Shown piece by piece: positions 55,272 to 64,000 of a stretch of DNA of 64,000 nt (positions are counted from its first letter, which is position 1; each line of letters begins with the position of its first letter). Location of the stretch: contig NZ_JXKG01000002.1 of the NCBI RefSeq assembly GCF_001885735.1, positions 1 through 64,000 on the forward strand, given 5' to 3'. The notes beneath the pieces were generated by a model. It ran no database searches. It saw nothing but the letters and a program-made list of their open reading frames with translations, and had not been told where the DNA came from. Both the position numbers and the translations under genes were made by a program. This stretch comes from Enterococcus canintestini. Lineage in GTDB: Bacteria > Bacillota > Bacilli > Lactobacillales > Enterococcaceae.

Positions 55272-57863
55272 ATGTTATTTACAAAAAATACTAAAGAACA
55301 AGAATTGAAAAAACTAGCATTTTTATCAGAACGTGAATTATTTATGGAGTTACGAACATCGATTAATGGGTTATCCTCTGAAGATGCAAAAGAGCGTTTA
55401 GAAGAGTATGGTGAAAATCGTGTAGATGCCCAAAAACCAACTCCAGCTTGGCTATTATTTATAGAAGGGTTTAAAGATCCCTTTGTATTAGTATTGGCTG
55501 CTTTAGCAGTAGTATCTTTTGCTACGAGTGATTATGAAGCAGCAATTGTGATGTTGGTGATGATTTTAGCCAGTGTTACGATTACGTTTGTGCAAGAATA
55601 TCGTTCTCAAAAAGCTAGTCTGGCGCTAAAAGAATTAATTGAAAATACCTGTGCAGTTACCCGGGATGGTCGCACCAAAGAAATTCCAATGGATGAAATC
55701 GTACCAGGGGATATTGTGACTTTAGCTACAGGGGATATGATTCCAGCGGACGCTGTTTTAATTTGGACAAAGGACTTATTTGTTAATCAATCATCTTTAA
55801 CAGGTGAATCGATGCCGGTAGAAAAATTTGTCGATGCCGGTGTAAAAAAAGATGAAGATATCTCAGCTTTAGATTTAGATGATTTGGTTTTTATGGGAAC
55901 TGATGTATTAAGTGGACAAGGTAAAGCAATTATTTTAAAAACAGGTCAAGAAACGTTTTTTGGTGACATTGCCCGCAATGCCACTAGTAAACGAGGTAAA
56001 ACGGCATTTGATGTAGGCTTAACGCGTGTTAGTAAATTACTATTGCGGATGGTAATGGTATTATTTCCAGTAGTTTTTTTGATTAATGGCTTAACAAAAG
56101 GTGACTGGACATCGGCATTCTTTTTTGCGATTGCGGTGGCAGTTGGTTTAACCCCTGAAATGTTACCGATGATTGTAACGAGTAATTTAGCCAAAGGAGC
56201 TTTGGCATTATCCAAACAAAAAGTTATTGTAAAAGAACTTCCTTCTATTCAAAATCTTGGTAGTATGGACGTTTTGTGTACTGATAAAACTGGAACAATT
56301 ACAGAAGACCGTGTAGTTTTAGTGCAACATTTAAATCCTTTAGGAAAAGAAAATCAAAATGTGTTGGCGATGACCTATTTAAATTCTCATTATCAAACCG
56401 GTTGGAAAAACTTGATGGATATTGCTGTTTTAAATTATTTTGAAGAAAATAACTGTACGCTACCTTTTAATGATGTGGTTAAAATTGATGAGATTCCATT
56501 TGATTTTTCGAGACGTCGCCTAACAGTTGTAGTTAAAGCGGACCAACATCAAATTATGGTCACAAAAGGTGCCGTTGAAGAGATGGAACAAGTATGTAAA
56601 TATGCTGAAATTGATGGTGAAACGGTTCTTTTAGATGATAAGTTAAAAGAGAAAATGCGCAATGTTAATACTAAAATGAACGAACAAGGGATGCGTGTTT
56701 TAACTGTGGCGGTAAAAAAAGACGCGCATAGTGATGCAACTTATTCGGTAGCTGATGAAAAAGATATGACGTTAATTGGTTTTATGGGCTTTTTGGATCC
56801 AGCAAAAGAATCTGCTATTTCAGCGATTAAATCTTTACATGAACATGGGGTTGCTGTAAAGGTTTTGACTGGTGATAACGCCATTGTCGCAAAAAAAGTT
56901 TGTCAAGATGTCGGCATTGGTGTAACGAATATTTTGTTAGGAACAGATATTGAAGTATTATCCGATGAAGAATTAATGGATCAAGTCGATGAAACCAATC
57001 TATTTGCCAAATTAAATCCCATGCAAAAATCGCGTTTAATTGAAGTGATTCAAAGAAAAGGTCACACGGTTGGTTTTATGGGGGATGGTATTAATGATGC
57101 GCCTGCTTTAAGAAAAGCGGATGTGGGGATATCTGTTGATACCGCAGCGGATATCACAAAAGATGCCAGTTCAATTATTTTACTAGAGAAAAGTTTAAAT
57201 GTGTTAGAAACAGGTGTGATTGAAGGACGCCGTGTCTTTTCCAATATGATGAAATATATCAAATTTACGATTAGTTCAAACTTTGGTAATGTTTTTTCTA
57301 TTTTAGTAGCGAGTGCTTTTTTACCATTTTTACCAATGCTTTCAATTCAACTACTCGTTCAAAATTTAGTCTATGACATGGCCCAATTAACAATTCCTTG
57401 GGATAATGTTGATGAAGAGGAATTAGTAAAACCTGTGCGTTGGGAAATTGGTGATTTATTCAAATTTACCGTTGCAATTGGACCGGTCTCTAGTATCTTT
57501 GATATCTTGACCTTTTTAGTTATGTGGTTTGTCTTAGGGGCTAATACAGTAGCTGAACAAAGCCTATTCCAAACTGGCTGGTTTTTGGTGGGCTTAACAA
57601 CACAAACGTTAGTGGTACACATGGTGCGTACTCGAAAATTACCATTTATTCAAAGTCGTGCCTCTTGGCCAGTTATTTTGACCAGTATCTTAGCGATTGT
57701 TACCGGCTTTGTACTCGTATTATCGCCATTACGAACTGTTTTTGAATTTACTACTTTACCACTGCATTATTGGTTGTGGTTTGTCCTAATTATTTTAGGC
57801 TATCTAATTACCATTGAAATTGCTAAAAGAATTTATATTAAGTTTACTTCTGATTGGGTATAA
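55272..57863 (+). CDS. mgtA: Magnesium-transporting P-type ATPase
   Basis: An 863-residue P3B-type ATPase that imports Mg2+. The phosphorylation site DKTGT has Asp338 (LCTDKTGTIT). The TGES loop (SSLTGESMPVEK), the GDGINDAPAL hinge and the family marker GLTPEMLPMIVTSNLAKGA are present. About ten membrane helices are seen. The start at 55272 has AAAAGGAGAG in front; the longer in-frame reading from 55242 overlaps the leader ORF. Regulation by the upstream M-box is well supported, with translation control possible in addition. A terminator follows at 57868. Confidence 0.96.
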   Translation: MLFTKNTKEQELKKLAFLSERELFMELRTSINGLSSEDAKERLEEYGENRVDAQKPTPAWLLFIEGFKDPFVLVLAALAVVSFATSDYEAAIVMLVMILASVTITFVQEYRSQKASLALKELIENTCAVTRDGRTKEIPMDEIVPGDIVTLATGDMIPADAVLIWTKDLFVNQSSLTGESMPVEKFVDAGVKKDEDISALDLDDLVFMGTDVLSGQGKAIILKTGQETFFGDIARNATSKRGKTAFDVGLTRVSKLLLRMVMVLFPVVFLINGLTKGDWTSAFFFAIAVAVGLTPEMLPMIVTSNLAKGALALSKQKVIVKELPSIQNLGSMDVLCTDKTGTITEDRVVLVQHLNPLGKENQNVLAMTYLNSHYQTGWKNLMDIAVLNYFEENNCTLPFNDVVKIDEIPFDFSRRRLTVVVKADQHQIMVTKGAVEEMEQVCKYAEIDGETVLLDDKLKEKMRNVNTKMNEQGMRVLTVAVKKDAHSDATYSVADEKDMTLIGFMGFLDPAKESAISAIKSLHEHGVAVKVLTGDNAIVAKKVCQDVGIGVTNILLGTDIEVLSDEELMDQVDETNLFAKLNPMQKSRLIEVIQRKGHTVGFMGDGINDAPALRKADVGISVDTAADITKDASSIILLEKSLNVLETGVIEGRRVFSNMMKYIKFTISSNFGNVFSILVASAFLPFLPMLSIQLLVQNLVYDMAQLTIPWDNVDEEELVKPVRWEIGDLFKFTVAIGPVSSIFDILTFLVMWFVLGANTVAEQSLFQTGWFLVGLTTQTLVVHMVRTRKLPFIQSRASWPVILTSILAIVTGFVLVLSPLRTVFEFTTLPLHYWLWFVLIILGYLITIEIAKRIYIKFTSDWV

Positions 57864-57867
57864 CATA

Positions 57868-57903
57868 ATGCGACAGTCCACCGCCGACTGTCGTATTTTT
57901 TTG
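57868..57903 (+). terminator. Intrinsic terminator after mgtA
   Basis: CGACAGTC pairs with GACTGTCG around CACCGCC, then a T-run. Confidence 0.85.
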
Positions 57904-57954
57904 TATTGCTGTACTAAAATTTTTGAAGTTTGTAAAAAAATAATGTCAGATTCT

Positions 57955-57968
57955 TTAAAGCGCTTTAT
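57955..57968 (+). promoter_or_regulatory. cre-like palindrome upstream of pdhA
   Basis: TTAAAGCGCTTTAT contains a 12-bp perfect palindrome TAAAGCGCTTTA and matches the cre consensus at 12 of 14. It is about 155 nt upstream of the pdh -10 element, so a role in CcpA control is only possible. The surrounding gap (57864-58166) holds the mgtA terminator, this site and the pdh promoter, and no gene. Confidence 0.35.
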
Positions 57969-58121
57969 ACGTGTGATTGATTTCACAAAAATAAACTGCT
58001 GTTAAGCTGTTTTTATTGATTTTTTTTCGTGATTTGTTGAGCTTCGGGGTTGTATTTATTTCCAATAAATGATAGTTTAATGATGTAAGATTTACGAAAT
58101 ACCTAATACAGAATATTAAGC

Positions 58122-58130
58122 TGTTATACT
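58122..58130 (+). promoter_or_regulatory. Extended -10 promoter of pdhABCD
   Basis: TGTTATACT is a strong extended -10. No clear -35 hexamer is seen at the usual distance. It lies 36 nt before the chosen pdhA start. Confidence 0.5.
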
Positions 58131-58133
58131 TAG

Positions 58134-59270
<1,137 letters not shown>

Positions 59271-59272
59271 TC

Positions 59273-60250
59273 ATGGCGCAAAAAACAATGATCCAAGCGA
59301 TCACCGACGCATTGAGTTTGGAATTAGGTTCTGACGAAAATGTCTTAGTATTTGGTGAAGACGTAGGTAAAAACGGCGGGGTTTTCCGAGCAACTGAAGG
59401 TTTACAAGATAAATATGGTGAAGAACGTGTATTTGATACACCTTTAGCTGAATCTGGTATTGGTGGTTTAGCTTTTGGTTTAGCACTTGAAGGTTTCCGC
59501 CCTGTTCCTGAAATTCAATTCTTCGGTTTTGTCTTTGAAGTAATGGATGAAATTGTCGGTCAAATGGCCCGGACTCGTTACCGTATGGGAGGAACACGTA
59601 ATTTGCCGATTACAATTCGTTCACCATTTGGTGGTGGCGTGCACACACCAGAACTTCACTCAGATAATTTAGAAGGTTTAATGGCACAATCTCCTGGTTT
59701 ACGGGTGGTTATCCCATCAAATCCTTATGATGCTAAAGGATTACTAATTGCTTCAATTCGTAGCAATGATCCAGTTGTCTTTTTGGAACACATGAAATTG
59801 TATCGCTCTTTCCGTGAGGAAGTGCCAGATGAAGCTTATGAAGTTCCATTGGATAAAGCTGCTGTTACTCGTGAAGGTAAAGATGTTTCAATTATTACTT
59901 ACGGAGCAATGGTACGTGAAGCTATTAAAGCAGCGGATAATTTAGCTAAAGAAAATATTGACGCTGAAATTATTGATCTTCGTACGATTGCGCCATTAGA
60001 TATTGAAACAATTATTGCTTCTGTTGAAAAAACAGGTCGTGTTGTTGTCGTCCAAGAAGCGCAAAAACAAGCGGGTGTAGGCGCCCAAGTTGTTTCTGAA
60101 ATTTCTGAACGCGCTATTTTATCACTTGAAGCACCTGTTGGCCGTGTTTCTGCGCCTGATACAGTTTTCCCATTTGGTCAAGCAGAAAACATCTGGTTAC
60201 CAAATGCCGCGGATATTGAAGCTAAAGTAAAAGAAATCGTCAACTTTTAA
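59273..60250 (+). CDS. pdhB: Pyruvate dehydrogenase E1 component, beta subunit
   Basis: The 325-residue partner of PdhA. The transketolase-like pyrimidine domain ([17 protein letters not shown] near residues 28-44) and [16 protein letters not shown] near 118-133 are characteristic. The C-terminal half is the transketolase C domain. AAGGAG lies upstream in the pdhA end and only two bases separate the two genes, so they are translationally coupled. The alpha2-beta2 E1 assembles on E2. Confidence 0.96.
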   Translation: MAQKTMIQAITDALSLELGSDENVLVFGEDVGKNGGVFRATEGLQDKYGEERVFDTPLAESGIGGLAFGLALEGFRPVPEIQFFGFVFEVMDEIVGQMARTRYRMGGTRNLPITIRSPFGGGVHTPELHSDNLEGLMAQSPGLRVVIPSNPYDAKGLLIASIRSNDPVVFLEHMKLYRSFREEVPDEAYEVPLDKAAVTREGKDVSIITYGAMVREAIKAADNLAKENIDAEIIDLRTIAPLDIETIIASVEKTGRVVVVQEAQKQAGVGAQVVSEISERAILSLEAPVGRVSAPDTVFPFGQAENIWLPNAADIEAKVKEIVNF

Positions 60251-60297
60251 ATAGACGTAAGGCAGTGAATTTTATTTTCAGGAAGGAAAGATTATAA

Positions 60298-61947
60298 ATG
60301 GCTTTTCAATTTAAATTACCGGATATCGGCGAAGGAATTGCTGAAGGCGAAATCGTAAAATGGTTTGTTAAACCCGGCGATACAATTAACGAAGATGATA
60401 CTTTATTAGAAGTACAAAATGATAAATCAGTAGAAGAAATTCCATCACCAGTGACAGGTACAGTTAAAAATATTATTGTTCCAGAAGGTACAGTGGCAAA
60501 CGTTGGCGATGTTTTAGTCGAAATCGATGCTCCTGGACACGAAGGCAACGATGGAGATAGTGGTGTAGCAGCAAGTGAGCAAACACCGGCACAACCAGCT
60601 GCACTTCCTACCACTGAAGCACCTGCTGCAAGTGGCGGTGGTGTTTATCAGTTTAAATTACCAGATATCGGTGAAGGAATCGCTGAAGGCGAAATCGTAA
60701 AATGGTTCGTTAAAGCTGGCGATACAATTAATGAAGATGATACTTTATTAGAAGTGCAAAATGATAAATCAGTAGAAGAAATCCCATCACCTGTGACAGG
60801 TACAGTTAAAAATATTATTGTTCCAGAAGGTACAGTGGCAAACGTTGGGGATGTCTTAGTTGAAATCGATGCTCCTGGGCACAACGATGCACCGGCAGCT
60901 GCTGAAACACCAGCCACAAGTAGTGAAACGACAACATCAACATCAACATCATCAGCTGCTACAAGTAGCGTAGTAGAAGTGTCTGATCCAAATAAACGCG
61001 TTTTGGCAATGCCTTCAGTCCGTCAATATGCTCGTGAAAAAGATGTTGATATTACACAAGTAACGGCTACTGGTAAAGGTGGTCGGGTTACAAAAGAAGA
61101 CATTGAAAGCTTCTTAAGTGGTAGTGGTGTGGCGACTAAACCTGCTGAAACACCAGCCCAAGAGTCTACAGCTCCAAGTTCTGAAAGCCAAGCGCCTGCT
61201 AAGGCTGCAGCAGCACCAAAAGCCTTTACTTCAAACATGGGCGATATGGAAGAACGCGTTGCTTTAACACCAACACGTAAAGCTATTGCTAAAGCTATGG
61301 TGACAAGTAAACAAACTGCTCCTCATGTAACATTACATGATGAAGTAGAAGTTTCAGCTCTTTGGGATCACCGTAAGAAATTTAAAGAAGTTGCTGCTGA
61401 AAACGGCACAAAATTAACTTTCTTACCATATGTTGTTAAAGCGTTAACCGCTACTGTGAAGAAATTCCCAGTTTTAAATGCTTCAATTGATGATGCAAAA
61501 CAAGAAATTGTTTATAAACATTACTATAATGTTGGGATTGCAACAGATACTGATCATGGTTTGTACGTACCCAATGTTAAAAACGCTGATCAAAAAGGTA
61601 TGTTTGCAATTGCCGATGAAATTAATAATAAAGCCCAATTAGCACATGATGGCAAACTTTCAGCTGATGATATGCGCAATGGTACAATCACAATTAGTAA
61701 TATTGGTTCAGTTGGCGGTGGCTTCTTCACACCAGTTATCAATTATCCTGAAGTTGCTATTTTAGGCGTCGGTACAATTTCACAACAACCTGTCGTAAGT
61801 GCAGAAGGTGAAATCGTAGTTGGCCGCGTAATGAAACTTTCTTTAAGTTTTGATCATCGCATCGTCGATGGCGCGACTGCTCAAAAAGCAATGAATAATA
61901 TTAAACGCTTGTTAGCTAATCCAGAGCTAATGTTAATGGAAGGATGA
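60298..61947 (+). CDS. pdhC: Pyruvate dehydrogenase E2, dihydrolipoamide acetyltransferase with two lipoyl domains
   Basis: The 549-residue core of the complex. Lipoyl domain 1 covers residues 1-80 (Lys43) and domain 2 about 115-194 (Lys157), each with the [14 protein letters not shown] block. Ala/Pro/Thr-Ser linkers follow. The peripheral-subunit-binding domain is near 240-275 ([19 protein letters not shown]), and the catalytic domain ends in [12 protein letters not shown] with the active-site His. The two lipoyl domains are nearly identical at the DNA level (about 342 bp apart). A GAAGGAAAG site precedes the ATG. Confidence 0.96.
   Translation: MAFQFKLPDIGEGIAEGEIVKWFVKPGDTINEDDTLLEVQNDKSVEEIPSPVTGTVKNIIVPEGTVANVGDVLVEIDAPGHEGNDGDSGVAASEQTPAQPAALPTTEAPAASGGGVYQFKLPDIGEGIAEGEIVKWFVKAGDTINEDDTLLEVQNDKSVEEIPSPVTGTVKNIIVPEGTVANVGDVLVEIDAPGHNDAPAAAETPATSSETTTSTSTSSAATSSVVEVSDPNKRVLAMPSVRQYAREKDVDITQVTATGKGGRVTKEDIESFLSGSGVATKPAETPAQESTAPSSESQAPAKAAAAPKAFTSNMGDMEERVALTPTRKAIAKAMVTSKQTAPHVTLHDEVEVSALWDHRKKFKEVAAENGTKLTFLPYVVKALTATVKKFPVLNASIDDAKQEIVYKHYYNVGIATDTDHGLYVPNVKNADQKGMFAIADEINNKAQLAHDGKLSADDMRNGTITISNIGSVGGGFFTPVINYPEVAILGVGTISQQPVVSAEGEIVVGRVMKLSLSFDHRIVDGATAQKAMNNIKRLLANPELMLMEG
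60307..60879 (+). repeat. Duplicated lipoyl-domain DNA inside pdhC
   Basis: Segments 60307-60537 and 60649-60879 are about 94% identical by eye, with a perfect stretch of about 56 nt (from 60451 and 60793). Most differences are silent. This points to a recent duplication or continuing gene conversion between the two domains. Confidence 0.85.
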
Positions 61948-61954
61948 TAGACTC

Positions 61955-63361
61955 ATGGTAGTTGGAGATTTCGCTATCGAATTAGATACAGTTGTAATCG
62001 GAGCCGGACCTGGTGGCTATGTTGCTGCCATCCGCGCTGCGGAAATGGGACAAAAAGTTGCCATTGTTGAAAAAGAATACATTGGTGGTGTCTGCTTAAA
62101 CGTTGGATGTATTCCTTCAAAAGCGTTAATTTCTGCTGGGCACCACTATCAAGAATCACTAGACTCTAAAATGTTTGGTGTTTCTAGTGAAAATGTAAAA
62201 TTAGACTTTGCTGCAACACAAGAATGGAAACAAAATGGCGTCGTTAACAAATTAACGAGTGGTGTTGGTTTCTTATTGAAAAAACACAAAGTCGAAGTTT
62301 TAGAAGGGGAAGCTTATTTTGTTGATGATCATACATTACGTGTGATTCACCCTGATTCTGCTCAAACTTACTCTTTCAACAATGCTATTGTTGCGACTGG
62401 TTCAAGACCAATTGAAATCCCAGGCTTCAAATTTGGTGGACGCGTGTTAGACTCTACTGGCGGCTTAGCTTTAAAAGAAGTACCGAAAAACTTCGTCATT
62501 ATTGGTGGCGGTGTAATCGGTGCAGAACTTGGTGGAGCTTACGCTAACCTAGGAGCCAATGTGACAATTTTAGAAGGTTCACCACAAATTTTGCCAACTT
62601 ATGAAAAAGATATGGTTAAAATTGTTGAAGATGAATTTAAGAAAAAAGGGATGACTGTTATTACCAATGCAATGGCTAAAGAAGCTGTTGATAATGGTGA
62701 TAGCGTGACTATCAAATACGCAGTTGATGGCAAAGAAGAAAGCATTACAGCGGATTATGTAATGGTGACAGTTGGTCGTCGTCCGAACACAGACGAGCTA
62801 GGTCTAGAACAAGCTGGTGTTGAAATCGGCGAACGTGGTTTAATTACTGTCGATAAACAAGGTCGTACAAATGTTTCTAATATTTTTGCAATTGGCGATA
62901 TTGTTCCAGGTGCAGCCCTAGCTCACAAAGCAAGCTATGAAGCAAAAATTGCTGCTGAAGCAATTAGTGGCAAAAAAGTTGCAGTTGACTATAAAGCTAT
63001 GCCAGCAGTTGCCTTTACAGATCCAGAACTTGCCTCTGTAGGGATGACAATTGCAGAAGCTAAAGAAGCTGGTTTGGAAGCAAAAGCTTTTAAATTCCCA
63101 TTTTCTGGTAATGGTCGCGCCTTGTCATTAGGTAAAACAGAAGGCTTTATTCGACTAGTAACAACTGTAGAAGACAATGTTTTAATTGGAGCACAACTTG
63201 CGGGTGTTGGTGCAAGTGATATGGTTTCAGAATTAGCCTTAGCCATTGAATCAGGTATGAATGCTGAAGATATTGCGCTAACGATTCATCCACACCCATC
63301 ATTAGGGGAAATCGTGATGGATGCTTCTGAACTTGCTTTAGGTATGCCAATTCATATTTAA
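61955..63361 (+). CDS. pdhD: Dihydrolipoamide dehydrogenase (PDH E3)
   Basis: Reoxidises dihydrolipoyl groups with FAD and NAD+. The 468-residue protein has the FAD loop [10 protein letters not shown] (about 16-25), the redox disulfide Cys47/Cys52 in [15 protein letters not shown], the NAD-binding [17 protein letters not shown] near 184-200, and the catalytic His in [18 protein letters not shown] precedes the ATG. It is the last gene of pdhABCD; a terminator follows. Confidence 0.96.
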   Translation: MVVGDFAIELDTVVIGAGPGGYVAAIRAAEMGQKVAIVEKEYIGGVCLNVGCIPSKALISAGHHYQESLDSKMFGVSSENVKLDFAATQEWKQNGVVNKLTSGVGFLLKKHKVEVLEGEAYFVDDHTLRVIHPDSAQTYSFNNAIVATGSRPIEIPGFKFGGRVLDSTGGLALKEVPKNFVIIGGGVIGAELGGAYANLGANVTILEGSPQILPTYEKDMVKIVEDEFKKKGMTVITNAMAKEAVDNGDSVTIKYAVDGKEESITADYVMVTVGRRPNTDELGLEQAGVEIGERGLITVDKQGRTNVSNIFAIGDIVPGAALAHKASYEAKIAAEAISGKKVAVDYKAMPAVAFTDPELASVGMTIAEAKEAGLEAKAFKFPFSGNGRALSLGKTEGFIRLVTTVEDNVLIGAQLAGVGASDMVSELALAIESGMNAEDIALTIHPHPSLGEIVMDASELALGMPIHI

Positions 63362-63381
63362 AAACTTGAAATGGTTATTTT

Positions 63382-63414
63382 GAGCTGCGCCAAATGGTGC
63401 AGCTCTTTCTTTTG
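63382..63414 (+). terminator. Intrinsic terminator after pdhD
   Basis: GAGCTGCGCC pairs with GGTGCAGCTC around AAAT, followed by TTTCTTTT. One G-U pair. Confidence 0.85.
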
Positions 63415-63457
63415 TATCCGTTAGACCTATGCTAAACTAACATTTGAGGTGAAATAT

Positions 63458-63751
63458 ATGCGAGAATATCAATATCCCTTGGATTTATCTTGGTCCACTG
63501 AAGAAATGGTGACCGTTATGAAAATGTGGGAAGCACTAGAAGCAGCCAATGAAAAAGGGATAGAAGCAACAACGTTTTTAAAATCCTATGAAAATTTCAA
63601 AAAAGTTGTCCCAAGTATTGGTGAAGAACGACGCTTAGGAAGAGAATTTGAAAATTTATCTGGTTATTCTTTATACCACACACTCAAGTTAGCAAAACAA
63701 AATCCAACTGGAAGGTTAAAGGTGAAAAACGAATATGGAAGAAATGATTAA
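63458..63751 (+). CDS. UPF0223 family protein
   Basis: A 97-residue helical cytoplasmic protein of unknown function. The signature YPLDLSWSTEEMVTVM at the start and YENFKKVVPSIGEERRLGREFE in the middle match UPF0223 (YktA-type). The ATG at 63458 has GAGGTGAAA upstream; a GTG at 63449 is also in frame but does not leave room. The gene overlaps the inositol-monophosphatase gene by 17 nt. The same neighbourhood is seen in other Bacilli, to my recollection. Confidence 0.88.
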   Translation: MREYQYPLDLSWSTEEMVTVMKMWEALEAANEKGIEATTFLKSYENFKKVVPSIGEERRLGREFENLSGYSLYHTLKLAKQNPTGRLKVKNEYGRND

Positions 63752-64000
63752 TGAAATTAAAAGCTGGATTTATGAAGCCGGTGAAGTGATTAAAAAAAGT
63801 TTTCAAGCAGATGATTTAGTAGTTGATACCAAAAGTGGTCGCACCGACTTAGTGACAAACTTAGATAAAGCTACTCAAGATTTTTTGACAGAACGCATTA
63901 TGAATTTTGATCCTAATGCTAAAATTTTAGGTGAAGAAAACGGCAAAGACCAACTTGAAGACTTTAGTGGGCGCGTTTTTATAATCGATCCAATTGACGG
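63735..64000 (+). CDS. Inositol monophosphatase family protein, N-terminal part (truncated by window end)
   Basis: The first 88 residues or so of a SuhB/CysQ-type phosphatase. The motif GEEN (ILGEENGKDQ, about residues 57-66) and the metal-site DPIDG at the end of the window are visible, as is DLVTNLDKATQDF near 34-46. The likely substrate is inositol-1-phosphate or a nucleotide 3'-phosphate; the window ends before the specificity regions. It begins inside the UPF0223 gene and so is translated in coupling with it. Confidence 0.88.
   Translation, partial: MEEMINEIKSWIYEAGEVIKKSFQADDLVVDTKSGRTDLVTNLDKATQDFLTERIMNFDPNAKILGEENGKDQLEDFSGRVFIIDPID

Noticed and set aside
60306-60917. Two similar minus-strand ORFs (60306-60614 and 60648-60917)
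   Set aside because: They are antisense shadows of the duplicated lipoyl domains of pdhC, which explains why they resemble each other.

Overview
The window is about 64 kb of low-GC Firmicute chromosome. Gene content, strong AGGAGG-type ribosome-binding sites, frequent TTG starts, CcpA-type cre sites, purine and M-box riboswitches, and the pfl, ppaC, pdhABCD and pur gene arrangements point to Lactobacillales, most likely the Enterococcaceae. Species is not assigned. No phage, plasmid, transposase or CRISPR genes were seen. It reads as a core metabolic region with lineage-specific insertions and several families of palindromic repeats.

Layout. 1-5.0 kb: end of pflA, ppaC, a possible DUF1803 protein, three unrecognised small proteins (two of them membrane proteins) and a UPF0316 protein. 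5.5-15.6 kb: a complete glycogen operon, glgB-glgC-glgD-glgA-glgP plus a GH13 neopullulanase-type enzyme, able to make ADP-glucose, polymerise, branch and later degrade glycogen. 15.6-21.2 kb: unknown charged protein, tRNA-Leu(GAG), small proteins, an AlaA/PatA-type aminotransferase, an HTH-TPR regulator and nagA. 21.3-21.7 kb: tandem palindromic repeats. 21.8-30 kb: an ABC exporter with a coiled-coil permease, an isolated OadG/OadB sodium-pump pair, two FUSC (aromatic acid exporter type) proteins and a Gfo/Idh oxidoreductase. 30-33 kb: cell-wall enzymes (VanY-type carboxypeptidase, GH73 glucosaminidase) and unknowns.

33.4-51.7 kb is dominated by purine metabolism: a guanine riboswitch controlling xpt-pbuX, then purE-purK-purB, then purC-S-Q-L-F-M-N-H-D. 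Together these cover every step from PRPP to IMP, plus adenylosuccinate lyase. Both de novo units carry PurBox-like motifs. guaC (GMP reductase) follows after an aldo/keto reductase gene with a good cre site. 51.9-54.6 kb has mnaA and an Mga-like regulator. 54.7-57.9 kb has an M-box magnesium riboswitch, a short proline-containing leader ORF and mgtA. 58-63.4 kb encodes the complete pyruvate dehydrogenase complex. The window closes with a UPF0223 gene and the start of an inositol-monophosphatase gene.

The most interesting observations are: (i) a possible two-layer control of mgtA, an M-box followed by a 22-codon leader ORF that overlaps two mutually exclusive hairpins, one of which buries the mgtA ribosome-binding site; (ii) palindromic repeats resembling the E. 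faecalis EFAR class, present as a tandem array and as scattered pieces that supply terminators and, in two places, lie at stop codons; (iii) a hairpin between the Shine-Dalgarno sequence and start codon of glgC; and (iv) an oxaloacetate-decarboxylase-type gamma/beta pair lacking its alpha and biotin subunits. All are read from sequence by eye, with no database search or folding program.
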